Source of the DNA: Lumnitzera littorea
Taxonomy: Eukaryota > Streptophyta > Magnoliopsida > Myrtales > Combretaceae
Length of the DNA stretch: 64,000 nucleotides
Direction: 5' to 3'
Assembly: GCA_024138015.1 (NCBI GenBank)
Contig: JAMXBB010000003.1
Location: forward strand, 14,550,148 to 14,614,147
The first letter of the stretch is position 1. Each line of letters opens with the position of its first letter. The notes beneath the pieces were generated by a model. It did not search any database. It had not been told where the DNA came from and worked only from the letters and a program-made list of their open reading frames with translations. Below are positions 12,608 to 24,136 of the stretch, in pieces. The translations under genes and the position numbers were made by a program.

Positions 12608-14134
12608 TAATTATAAATTAATTATGTATTAAGGACAGATAAAAAATTCAATATTAGTTAATGTAAGTTCTTTTTGTAAAACTTATCAAATATTAAGGAT
12701 TTGAATATGAGAAAAAAATAAAATTTGTGGAGAAAAAATAAAAAAGTTAGAATCGCACTAAGTTAGAAATTAATAAAAAAAAGTAGAAATTATTAATAAA
12801 TTATTACACTTAAAAAAAAAAAGAAAAAAAGATTATATTATTAGAAATTATTAATATATAAAAAAATTAATAAAATAAAAAAATTTTAAATATTAAAAAA
12901 AAAAATTCAAGAGCTTTGAATCCGTTCTTAAACTATCAAGCCTACTGAACCAGCTTGGAACTGCCAGCTCATAGGCCGATCAAGGTTCAACATGTCACCG
13001 ACTCGTGAACCAACGATTCAAGGTTGGTTTAGCCCGATATCCAAGTTTACTTATATATTTGAGTATCTTCATTGTCCCATGCAAATAATGATTACTTCAA
13101 GTAGATGATAATAACTGTTGTAATTTAATAATATAAATATTAATATAATAATAAAATATATCATATTTGAATCATATTTTGATGATATTTCATGTTATAG
13201 TTGAGTTAAAAAAAAAAAAAAAATCCGAAAGGGGAAAGAACGTGGGACGTAGGTGTGAAGATTGCAAAACGCTGTATTCCGGTTCTAGGAAAAATCGAAG
13301 TATAACGCTATTAATTGTTTTTTCATGTATCACAAAGGGCCTACTCTTGTTCATTTATTTAACGACGGTTGACTATAGAAAATGGATATAGTTAATCTCA
13401 TCTTTTCATTTTGTACGCTTTCTTTTTTTTTTTCTTTTTGTTTTTTTCCACTTCACATCACGTGGAGCTCTATCCTTAAAAAGGCTCAATGTTGCAAACA
13501 CCATTCCAACTTTATGTGTTTTTTTTTTTACTTTCAATTATACATGAATTTTGAAATTACTAACTATGGTACGGATCAAATTTTTGCTTATCAAATCTTA
13601 CAATAACTTGCAGTTACTTAATATAGATCTATTTGAACTTTTATTTCTTAAATTTATTATCTTCACTATCTTTGAATAGATGAATTAACAAATAGTCATT
13701 TTTCAAAAAAGTATAATTATAGGTAAGATAGTAAACATGGCAAGTAAATGTACTTTGATAAGTATGTTATTTAACAACTTTAAACTTTTAGGTATTGTTT
13801 GCTAGCAATATATTTACGGTATAACATGGATAAATTCTTTAGTCCTTAAATTGGATGAACTCGGAAGAAGTTGCCTAAAACTCTAACTTGAACTAAATAA
13901 TATATTTTGAGTATACGGATTTGATTTAGACTTATATAGGATCTTATATATGCCCAAAAACGATTGATAGCATTATAGATTGAGCACTTGATATCGATCA
14001 ATTACAAGCTAATCTAGTTTAATTACAATATATTCACATTTATATTTTTGTTCAAGAAAAGTAAATATTCTTAAAAAAATAAAAAATCTATGTTTTATAT
14101 TAATGGCAACTTGTATCTACATTATATTAGGTTC
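12608..14134. other. AT-rich spacer
   Basis: Very AT-rich with long A and T runs (12770-12910, 13206-13222, 13420-13450). Small open frames at 13167-13606 are low-complexity and not convincing. The last five bases, GGTTC (14130-14134), are the left target duplication of element A. Confidence 0.6.
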
Positions 14135-14636
14135 TGTAGATAGGGCCCTTTGGACCCTGGTCCTACTCGAATTGCTCAAGCTTATTCCTACAACCATAGC
14201 TTCTCTGGTCTAAGCCTAAAGTTCGGCCTGTCCAATAGAAACAGCTCTCCAATGGTTACAAGTCTCCGGAAAACATTAAAGGACCAAGTCAACAACCACT
14301 TCCTAACTGTCTAGACCATGTTGGCTACCATACGCCTACTCTCCTGTACTTGTGGAAGTGAATTCTTTTCATTAACTACTTTCCAACTACTAGCACTACT
14401 TTTCTATAGATATAAGGCTACCACCTAACAGTAAAATACTTTATACTTTATGCACTTCAGCCATCTTTACTCTCGAATATTCATATTCTCCAAAACCTCT
14501 TACTGACTTAAGTATCAGAACAGCCACATCAAATAATCCCTTAGCGCCTCCTCATAGTCTTCTATTTTGTAGGCTCTTCTAATCGCACGAAGCCCAATCT
14601 CATCTCAATCAATACCGGTAGAATCTATAGACGACA
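14135..14636 (+). repeat. Element A 5' LTR
   Basis: 502 bp, starts TGTAGATAGGGCC and ends GACGACA. Aligns end to end with 44845-45334. The TATA region near 14403-14417 is degraded compared with the clean TATAAATA of the 3' LTR. Confidence 0.88.
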
Positions 14637-14638
14637 TT

Positions 14639-14656
14639 TGGTGCCATTTGTAGGAA
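14639..14656 (+). other. Element A primer binding site
   Basis: Two bases after the LTR the sequence reads TGGTGCCATTTGTAGGAA. This is a decayed form of the TGGCGCC-type PBS common in Tat/Athila plant elements, with C-to-T change. It fixes + orientation. Confidence 0.7.
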
Positions 14657-14699
14657 ACTAACGAATTGAATTCTTACCCAAAAAACCTAAATACACTAA

Positions 14700-16310
14700 A
14701 CACATTCCCCAAACACCATCTTTGGACATCATGTCTTGTGTCATAAATAAGAGAATTGCTAGTTGGTGAATAACCAACTTGTTGAGACCTAGCCCTTCCT
14801 AAGGGAAATACTGGAGGAGTGCTTAAAGCACCTAATTGAGGAATTTGCTGCTTAAAACAGTTTGCTTCGCGCTTACCTCGAAGAAGCCAAGAGGCATAGT
14901 GCACAAACTCACCCCTTGAAGCGTCTGATGCCTATACTAGGCAGAATAACCACCAGTAGTAGTCACGAAATGGTAGGGATCAACAACTTGATACCCCAAT
15001 GCAACAATAGCCAGCAAGGTTTATGGCTACCTGCGATTGAGCTCTTGTTGGCATTGAGCTCATCTGGTAGATGATGCTAACCTTAATGAGCTCTGCATAA
15101 TCATGAGGAGGCTTTCGGAGCAGCAAAAGAGCAAGGCAGTTAGCGATGTTAGGTTGATCTTTGGCAATATAACCCCCTTTATCAGGGGCGTTCAGGACGA
15201 AGTGTTGCCCCCCTAATAACAAGCTTCTAACCTTGGACCAATATGATTATATAAGAGACCCTGATGACTACCTCCTCCCCTCATGAACCTCCATGGTCAT
15301 GGGGATGCCATAATATGCAAGGCTTTCTCGGCTACCTTAAGGAAAGTGGCTCGGATGTGGTTCAACGACCTGCTCGAAAACTCCATCAACTCCTTTGATG
15401 AGTTAGCGTGGAAGTTTAGCCTCCATTTCAAGGCTAGTAAGCCCTCGTCTAAGGATACATCATCCTTATACCTAATAAGGAAGAGTGAAGGCTAATCTTT
15501 ACATGATTACGTGGCCTGGTTCAACCATGCCGTAGTTGAGATCTTTCAGCTAGATGGGGGAGTTACTATCAATGCTACTTAGCTTGGCATTCGACCTTTA
15601 AGAGACTACTTTCGATCTCTTGCGAAGAGTAAACCGAAGACCTTAGTCGACTTTTGGAATAAGGCCGAAAGTACATCGATTAGGAGGACAATATTCGGGC
15701 CAGGCATGACACCGATCAAGAGAGGTCGGGTGGAAAGTAGGACAAGGAAAGATTGCTTTGGTGGAAGGATGTTGGATAAATAAAAGGGGGATGGTTCCGG
15801 AAAGAAGAAGCATAGAGCCGAGTAAGACCCGCTTCCTCCTTTAATGTACACATAGTATACCCCTCTGAATAGACCCATAACCCAAGTCTATTACGAGGTA
15901 AAGCATTGGCACCTACTACAGAAACCTCCGAAGATGAAGGGGAACCCTAACTATTGGAACTCAGATAAGTTCTGCTAGTTCTATGGCAACCATAGCCATA
16001 TAATTGATGAATGCTTCTAGTTGAAGAACGTAATCAAATATGCTATTCAACAGGGCTTCTTCAATGAATATGTAGCCCAACCAAAGAACGATGATTGTTT
16101 TGATGACGATGAAGATCGAGCACCCCGGAGGCAGTGGACTAAGGGTACCCGAGCAGAGCAGAATGATGATCGTTGCAACAATCGGGCCCCCAACAAAATC
16201 ATCAATAAAATCATTGGGAAGCCGTACCCTGGGAGCCGACTGAGCACTAGTAGCTCAGTTAACACCTTGTTTGAGGTGCTAGTAGTAAAGGAAAAGAAAT
16301 AGAAGCTAAA
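14700..16310 (+). pseudogene. Element A gag (broken)
   Basis: Capsid-like protein that would package element RNA. The clearest stretch is 15283-15495. It carries a retrotransposon-gag signature: an AFSATL block, then ARMWFNDL, then SFDELAWKF. Near 15965-16070 is a degenerate zinc-knuckle-like block, KFC-x-FYGNHSHIIDECF, as in Tat gag proteins. Several TAG/TAA stops and frame changes interrupt it, many of them a C-to-T change away from Gln codons. No single start can be defended. Confidence 0.75.
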
Positions 16311-16314
16311 TACT

Positions 16315-16718
16315 TCAATCCCCTTCTTCGATGAAGATTTGGAAGGGGTAGACAACCCCTATCAGGATGCCCTGGTCATAAGAGCAAGGATCGCGAATTT
16401 AAAGGTCCTAAAAATAATGATAGACACCGGTAACTCTACTGATATCCTCTTCCTCCACACATATGAGAGAATGAAGAAGAAGTTGCTGGTTAAGATGAAG
16501 CTGTACCACCACAACTTGATTAGCTTTAATGGAAGTATCGTTTGAGCCAAGGGGATCATCACTGTAGACATGGAGCTTAGCGATGATGACCACTTGGCAC
16601 AATGACCAGTGGAGTTCGTCGTAATCGATTGCCCCTCTCCCTATAACATTCTCTTGGAAAGACCAAGTTTGGATGCATTTAAGGTCATCACATCCTTTGA
16701 TAAGGACCAACGGCAGGA
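16315..16718 (+). pseudogene. Element A aspartic protease (split by an insertion)
   Basis: Retropepsin that would cleave gag-pol. The active-site motif MIDTGNSTDIL is intact at about 16417-16449. The downstream conserved ILLERPSLDAF (flap/GRP region) is at about 16648-16680. The frame is cut at 16718 by the 1-kb insertion. Skipping to 17740 restores an uninterrupted frame into the protease-RT linker. A stop lies upstream of the second block (about 16543). Confidence 0.8.
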
Positions 16719-17734
16719 TGATAGTAGGTCGAACGAAATAAAAAAAAGGGTATTTGTAGATTCAAGTGGGTATGAAGAACATGAAGCAAAAACAAGGGTT
16801 TTGATGGTGAATATGAATGGATATAACTCACCAAGACACAAACACAATCAAGGGTTTGAGCTCGAAATAGGGTTCGATACAACTCACAAACACTAAACGT
16901 CGCTCAAGATTCAAATGAGAGTTAGATGCAACTCACTAACTAATTCAAATGAAAAGGCTCATCGTAATCTTCAGAACAAGACTGATAAGAATGCAAGGAA
17001 GATTAAAGAGTTTGATTAATACTCAATAATCCGATAATGTTAGCTCAAGAGTAGCCTTGCTCAAAAGGGGAAAGATTCTAAAATGCAGGAATATGCTTTT
17101 TATCTATATTTACGTTCTATCTATATCTCTCTATCTGTACAAATGTTGTTATTTATAGCAAGTCTTAAATCCTAGTAGCAAAACTGTAAATAATGTACAA
17201 GGCTTTAAACCTTAAAGAATTGGGCCCATAAATAAAATAAAGAAAAACATGTACAAGAATACAAAACTGTACGTTTCATAGGAGAAGTCGGCATATAATC
17301 ACTCAGCATGTCCTAGGAGGAGTAGTATCCGAACCGGATGAGTTCGGTAATTGGTTGCAGGGGTTCGGGAAGGAGTCCCAGAATTCTTGTGTGGCTTTGC
17401 CGAGACATCAAAGGGGTTGGCTTATAATTGCCGAGTTCTAAAGTTAGCCGGCACTCGTCTCGCCGTACCGTACCAAGTAGTTCTCTTTCTCGGCATCGTG
17501 GTCTCTTGGCTACTCGGTTGACGATAGACTTGTTAGCGAGTGGTTATTTTTCTTCCTCTCGTCCTTTTGGCTTCAGCTCTACCTCGATAAGCATTGATTG
17601 ACCTTGGCTTAGGACAATCTTGCTTCGGCTTGGATTTAGTCAGAGGTTGATTCCCATCATCCTCCCTTCACTTGAAGGCTAAATTCTCGACCTCGATTGG
17701 GGTAGGAATGTTTAGGTATGTTTAGAAGCTCTTA
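16719..17734 (-). mobile_element. Solo-LTR-like insertion (1,016 bp) in element A
   Basis: Flanked by cagga (16714-16718) and caaga (17735-17739), a 5-bp duplication with one G/A difference. It starts TG and ends TA (from CA). Removing insert plus one duplication joins the codons for DQRQ to ELYVKATKG, as expected for the Tat protease-RT linker. A TATAAATA on the minus strand near 17150-17160 suggests LTR orientation is minus. No coding capacity. The parent family is not recognised. Confidence 0.72.
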
Positions 17735-17739
17735 CAAGA

Positions 17740-18850
17740 GCTATATGTTAAGGCTACTAAAGGAAATGAAGTCTTCTCTCTAGAGTCTGACTCATAGGAG
17801 AAGCTGGTGGAGTGGGTCGAGCTGGGTGAAAAAATTGAAGAAGTCCAGATCGATCCCTCTCACAACCAGACCACGAAGGTTAAGATTGAAACTCCTCCCA
17901 AGGTGAAGGACGAAATTATTGCTTTCTTACGAGCCAACTCAGATAGGTTTGCCTGATCGGCATCAGACATGCCTAGGATCTTGCCTGACTTAACAACCTA
18001 TAGCCTCAATATTAACTCCACCATACGGTCCATCAAGTAAAAGAAGAGGCATTTCGCTTTGGAGAGGCAGGTTGTAATTGAGGAAAAAGTGTAGAAGCTG
18101 CTTAAGGCCAACTTTGTGAGGGAAGAGAAGTATTCGACCTAGTTAGCAAACATAGTGCTAGTTAAGAAGAAGACCGAGAAGTGGCGTATGTGCGTCGATT
18201 ATACCGACCTCAATAAAGCTTACCTGAAAGACTGCTTCCTTCTCCCTTAGATTGATTAGCTGGTTAACTCCACTTCGAGACATGCCTCATTGAGCTTCAT
18301 GGATGCTTTTTGAACCCGAAGGATGAAGTCTATATCTCTTTTGTCACTGACTACGGCATATATTGCTGTACAGCAATACCCTTCAGTCTCAAAAATGCCG
18401 AGGCTATGTACCAGCAGATGGTGACAAAATTGTTTAAGCCCTAGATAGGGTGCAATATGAAGGTGTACATTGATGACATGATTGTCAAGAGCACAAAGCC
18501 AAGCGATCATTTCAAGGACCTCTAGGAAGCTTTTGACTAGATGTAGACATACGACATGAAGCTGAACCCCTAAAAATGTATCTTCGGGGTTGGCTCTGGC
18601 AAATTCCTAGGCTTCCTGGTCATCAAAAGAGCTATTGAGGGCAATCCTAAATAGATAAGTGCCATTAAAAGGATGAAGCCTCTTAGCTCGGTTTGAGATG
18701 TATAGAAGCTCACCTGCATAGTAGTCACATTGAGTAGGTTCGTCTTGAAAAGCACAAATAGATGCACCGAGTTCTTTAAGATCCTAAAAAATCCAAAGGG
18801 TTTTGAATGGACCCTTGAGTGCGTTGCAGCCTTCAAACAACTCTAAGACT
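17740..18850 (+). pseudogene. Element A reverse transcriptase (broken)
   Basis: Would copy element RNA to DNA. Visible blocks: a VVIEEKV...LLKANFVREE region near 18070-18130; WRMCVDYTDLNKAYLKD at about 18183-18233; SFMDAF at about 18294-18311; the catalytic YIDDMIVKS at about 18466-18492. Between SFMDAF and the next block, NPKDEV, the family's SGYNQI-type segment is missing. The gap is about 22 nt and shifts the frame. Several TAG stops occur in addition. The catalytic YIDD is unchanged. Confidence 0.85.
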
Positions 18851-18899
18851 TCCTTGTGCACCCACCGATCCTCTCCAAGCCTATCTACAAAGAGGACCT

Positions 18900-19440
18900 A
18901 TTCGTGTACCTAGCCGTAAACAATCGAGCATTCTCTTTTATGCTGGTTAGAGTAGAAGGAAGAGAGTATAAGCCCATATACTACGTCAGCCATATACTGC
19001 ATGGGCTTGAGGTTCGGTATACTTGAGCAAAAAAGTTCACCTTGGTCATCGTCATATTAATACGTCGACTAAGGCCCTATTTCTAGGTGTACCAAATCAC
19101 CGTGCTTATAGATCAACCCCTATGTACCATGTTGTAGATGTCAGACATATCTAGATGAGTGGTGAAGTACATAATGGAGTTCAACGCATACGGAATCTAG
19201 TATCAACCATGAACAGCTTACAAAGCATAAGTGTTGGTCGATTTTGTGGTCGAATATACTCGAAAGTAAGAAGCACCATTGGGTAATGACAAGCCGGTAT
19301 GGACTCTCCACGTTAACGGATCATCTACCTCAGGGGTGGAGGTATGGGCCTTATATTAGGTGAAAAGCCTTCTAACTGAATTATCTTCGTGGACCATCAC
19401 AAAGATCTCTTAGCTCGAGAATTCAATGGTGGATTGGTTG
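18900..19440 (+). pseudogene. Element A RNase H region with core deleted
   Basis: The RT thumb/connection region and the start of RNase H are recognisable: VNGSSTSG at about 19314-19337, normally DGSS, so the first Asp is also changed. The frame then passes almost at once to the segment that normally follows RNase H (DWLSKL at about 19431-19448). The middle of the RNase H domain, with its other catalytic acids, is absent. Confidence 0.65.
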
Positions 19441-20815
19441 TCTAAACTCCCCTCTATGGGGATACAGGAGCCTAAGGTGAGGGATCGGAAGATCTACATA
19501 GAGTACCTTCCAGAGAAGAGTACAGGTTCGAGCTTAGCGGAGGTGCTAGAACTAATAGCGACAACATCAGAGCTAAGTTGGATGGATCCCATCTGGAGTT
19601 ATTTAGAGCAAGGCACGCTTCCAAAAGACAAGAGGGAGGCAAAGAAATTTAGATATTATAGCACCAATTGTACGTTGGTTGACGACATCTTTATTGCAGG
19701 GGGGTTAGCTTCCTCTTACTCAGATGCCTCCGGGAAAGCAAAGGCCTGTATGTTATGAAAGAGCTACACACCGAAGTGTACAACAATCATATTCAATCCC
19801 GAGCTCTCTACATTCAGGTATTACGGCTAAGATACTATTGGCCCACCATGAGGCAAGATGCCAAAGCAATAACTAAGGAGTGCCCTTAGTGCCAAAACAT
19901 GCCCCCATCAGCCATGCGTCCAGTAGAAATCTCCAACCCTTGATAAGATCATGGCCATTTACTTAGTGGGGAATTGACATCCTTGGCCCCTTCCCCAAGG
20001 CTTTGGGAGATTGGCAATTCATTATTGTTGATGTTGACTACTTCATCAAGCGGGTTGAAGCTAAAGCTGAACGAAGATCATGTAGAGGAGTATCGAGTCC
20101 TTTGTCCAAAACAATATCCTCTCTCAATTTGAGGTCTCATATGCCCTCATCATGGACAATGGGTGTTAGTTTGACAACCTTAGGTCCAAGGAGTTTTATG
20201 TTAAGCACCATATTACACCGCACTTTACCTCAATTGCCCATCCCCAGTCAAATGGCTAAGTGGAAGAGGTCAACCAGGTCGTCCTCAATAGTTTGAAGAA
20301 GAGAGTCGACCAAGCCTACAATGCTTAGGTAGAAGAACTGCCCAACATTTTGTGGTGATACAAGACTATCTACCGAACCTTTACGGGCGAAACCCCCTTT
20401 CGCTTGGCGTTGGGTTCAAAGGTGGTGCTCTCCATTAAACTAAAGCTTCCTAACATCCGGACTCAAAGCTTTAACGTTCTTTTCAACAAGTCCCTACTTC
20501 AAGCTAACATCGACGCTATAGAGGAAATAAGAGACCTCACGGTTGCTTGGGTAACTATCTACTAGCACCAAATAGCCCAATACTACGATCAGAAGGTCAG
20601 ACATAATGCATTTAAGGTCGATGACCTGGTTTGTTGGAGGCTAGAGGCCACGGGTTTGTGTGAAGAATAGGGCAAGTTGGCCTCCAATTGGAAAGACCCA
20701 GTTAGAGTAAGAGAGAGCTTGGGCAATAGAGTGTACAGATTGGAAAGGCTTGATTGTGAGCTCATCCTTTGCACATAGAATGCCAACAACCTTCGGCTGT
20801 ACTTTGAATAGTATA
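19441..20815 (+). pseudogene. Element A integrase (broken)
   Basis: Would insert element DNA. An open part at 19426-19758 covers the linker (WMDPIWSYLEQGTLP). After a frame change there is a His-His-Cys-Cys zinc-binding region (ELHTEVYNNH ... CQNM, about 19755-19905). Core segments follow near 20020-20300 (IMDNG and TSIAHPQSNG blocks). The C-terminal part (RYYN/QYYDQKV ... LVCWRLE ... NNLRLYFE) ends about 20815. Multiple stops and frameshifts. Confidence 0.8.
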
Positions 20816-20929
20816 TTACTTTGTAAAATCTATAAAATTTTGAATGAAAAAGCTTCAATTTGTGCTCGTATCTCTCTCTCTCTCTCTCTCTTTCGTACTA
20901 AGTCCAAGCCTTTAGAGGGTAAACAAACA

Positions 20930-21300
20930 CACTTACCAGGCAGGTTGAAACGCCATTGGCCTAACCTCCTTAAAAAACCTCGGTAAGGAGAAGCATTCCT
21001 TGTACAGTAGAACTTCCACCTACCGAGTAGGTTGGAATGCCACCAGCCTGACTCCCCTCAGGTAACCTTGGCAAGGGGAAACACTCTTTATATAGAGAAA
21101 CTCCCACTTATTAGGCAAGTCGGAATGCCACCGGCTTGACCCCCTTGGGTAATCTTAGTAAAGAGAAACACCCCTTAATTAAAGCAACATCTATTAATTA
21201 GATAACTTGGAATGCCACCGACCTACCTCTTATGGGTAACCTCAATAAGGAGAAACACCCCTTAACCAAAGGCACTCCTATTTGCTAAGCAGGACAAAAT
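20930..21300 (+). repeat. Tandem repeat, about 87-bp unit, element A
   Basis: About four diverged copies marked by the phrase (A)GGTTGGAATGCCA at 20942, 21029, 21117 and 21204. Spacing is 87-88 bases. It lies between the integrase end (+) and the end of the opposite-strand gene (-), as do the repeats of element D. A CT run is at 20871-20891. Confidence 0.8.
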
Positions 21301-21559
21301 TCTACTGACTTGACTACAAGACTGTATTACAATAGACCAAGCATAAAAAAAAAGAAGAAGAAAAAGGAAAGAAAGTTTAGATACCGAATCAGCGAATTTC
21401 ATAAAGTTCAAATATTGAATCGATAAATTTCATTCATGAGGTTAAGTATAAGATTCTTAGGTCGGCATCCTGGCCAGAGGTACAAGTAGAAGAAAAAAAT
21501 AAATAACTATCACTTTTGGATTGGCAACTCCAAAAAATCCAAAGCTTCTAAGGGCTTTA

Positions 21560-23258
21560 GGTTGAGGGAGGGGTCGAAGGCTGTTAAATGGGGTCAGTAA
21601 GAGGATTACCTCGATCCTGATCACCCTGAGAAGCACCCTTAAGGGTGACCTCTTGTCGAGCTGTCAGGATAGAAGTAGATGTGAAATTGTCATGTCTGAA
21701 CCTAGTAGCAGAAGGGGCAACTGGGACCTCTCTCTTCTCCCTAGAAGTTAAGGTATCTAAATGACTAAGGAAGCTTAGGTCAAGATTGGGATAATGGGAG
21801 AGCACCTTTTTTCGCCTTTAGTGAGTACATTCGATCGAGATGTCTTCCAGCTCCTCTAACCATTGCTTCATCAACTGAAAGTCAACGAAGGCTTTCTTAG
21901 TGGTGGTGGCGCTGATGACTTCTTTGATCTCCATTTTGGAGACGATCTCCTCCATCTTCGAAACCTTTCCCTAAAGCTCTTAGACTCGTAGTTCCAACCT
22001 AACTTGGAAACCAGCTAGCTCTAGTGAGGTAGCTTTGGTACAGTTACACTCGGATGTTTTCATTGCGAGCTTGGTCTGTAGCTTGGAAACTGATGCCTTC
22101 AGCTCGACATGCTCTCTCTCGAGGTGGACCTTAGCCTCCTTTTGCTCATCTAGTTTCTAGGAGGGCGAGCCTTAGTCCTTTGCTCATCTTCCAACCGAGC
22201 CTTCAAGTCATTGTCCATCTTAACAGTGCCTTTAGTAGCCTCTCTCTTTTGCTCTATGTCCTTTAATTTACCTTAGAGCCTAGCTACCTACACATAAGAG
22301 TAATGTAGGCACCGATTAACCTTGGTGAACTTATCTAAATATTTATTAGTATAAGACTTTGCCTCCTCTAGATCCTTCTTAGCTCTACATAATGCTTCCC
22401 TAAAGCCTTTTACCTTTTTTTGGATAACATCATAATTGTTCAACTAAAGCAGCACCTAGTCATGGTATTGTAAAGAAACAAACTAAGGTCAGTTTCATAA
22501 CAAGAACAAAGTACGTTAATGTAAAGGGACGAGGGCTTACCTATCGAATGAGCATGCTCAAGTGGCCCACTATCTCCATTGGGTCGCTCCCACTTACCCT
22601 TGATATCTCCTTAAGAATAGCCCAATTACTAGGGGTGCAAGACCCCAAGGAAGCTTGGTAGTTGAGAGTCCAGTGATGCAACATAAGGTGATTGCCCCGG
22701 ATCTCCTACTTTGGCCTAAGGAGCTTCCCCCTGACCTTCTTGGTCTCAACTTTGGAAGTGTGATGGTAGAGCTCTTCATTCCAAGAGATGTATGATACTC
22801 CCTTGAATGAGTCCAGCTCAATCCTTAAGAACCTAAACATGTTGAAGATGTTAAAAAATTAGTCCCCCAGTTCATTTACACATTTGTATGGTTGAGTTGT
22901 TGGCCACTCATACCAAGTCACTTGGCTCAAGGGTAATATCTCCTTAGAGGCTTTTGTTTCTTAACTTTTTGCATTGCCTTCCTAGAAGTTTTGGGAGCTT
23001 TCCTCTTTTGGCAAGCTACTCTGGATGGGGGAGTATCCTTGGTTACCTCCTCCTCTTGCCAAAAGGAGGTAACATCTTGATGTTCGGGTCGTTGGCGTTT
23101 GTAGGATCATCCCATACAATAATGGGCTCCGAAGTGGGGATGGAGGCAGTAGAAGGAAGAGCTATACCTATAGGCTCGCTAACTAGTGGCTTTGCTCGAG
23201 AGCCAAAAGGAACCCCCTAAGGTAGAGCCACTGATTTGACCCTGCTAGTCTCCCCAAC
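21560..23258 (-). pseudogene. Element A antisense gene, C-terminal coiled-coil part
   Basis: On the minus strand the sequence reads as a Pro/Ser-rich linker (about 23250-22950), then a long Lys/Glu/Leu-rich heptad-like region (about 22500-21850), then a tail ending at a stop near 21584. It continues the segment 29775-30810 on the other side of element B; the frame joins when B and one target duplication are removed. Stops are frequent. Function unknown. Proteins of this kind are known as extra antisense ORFs in Tat elements. Confidence 0.6.
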
Positions 23259-24136
23259 TGATACCTAGGAGCTCAATTATCATTAGGACTTACCATAGTA
23301 GATTAAAACCAATGGTCCTTCGAAATATTGAAGAAACTTAGAGTAAATAGGTCAACGAACTAGTTAGAATAGCTAACGTGAAGCTACTCGAAGGATATAA
23401 CCCACCTACGAACACAATACGACTTGACACTTCACTTGATATGATGCACAAGTTAATGTCAAGGTTTACCCGCCACTAATCTTGAGCTACTTAGCAAGAT
23501 TAGATAAGAGTATATGAAAATGGACTTGGAGAGGGTTGTTTACTAAGAATAGTATATTCAATGTCTATCTGTAAAGTAAGATGATTCTGGCTATAAAGAG
23601 TAATGACTATTTATAGTAAGTTTCTAGGGCAACATTACAAATAAAGAAATTACAAAAAGGCATACATAAAAGGGGATGCTTAGTACGTATAAAAAAGGGT
23701 AAAAAGGACAAAAGACAAAAAGGGAAAAGTAGTACAATGTCAAATGAAATGGACATGTGGTAGTGCAACATTGGTTCTGTACAAAGATTCTCAATAGTTG
23801 AGTGGAATCAAGATGTGGTGGCATCATGGATTGCCGAAACAAGAAAAGGATGCAGTAAATAATGGTCAAAAGTTGAAAGAAAGGTTAGAGGCCCAAAGGA
23901 GAATGTCTCGTCATTTAGTAGGAAGCTGTCAACAATTGGAGTTCTAATCATTCGACATAAGAGGGAAAAAACAAAGCAGGGTGTAACCTTCCAAAGCTTT
24001 CAAGGAATTTAGTCATCCTTCTTCTGCATAGAGTTTCTCGTCATCGGCAGGTTGACGAGAGAGAATTCTTCGGGTGAGGGATTGGAGGCCTCGAAGCCAT
24101 TCGCAAGTAAGAGGACCAATAGTTGGCAACTCATTA
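23259..24136 (-). repeat. Element B 3' LTR
   Basis: 878 bp, + strand start TGATACCTAGGAGCTC; the other end is CTCATTA, with CA changed to TA. TATAAATA on the minus strand at 23615-23608. The pol frame (stop at 24013) reads about 120 bp into this LTR. Confidence 0.9.
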
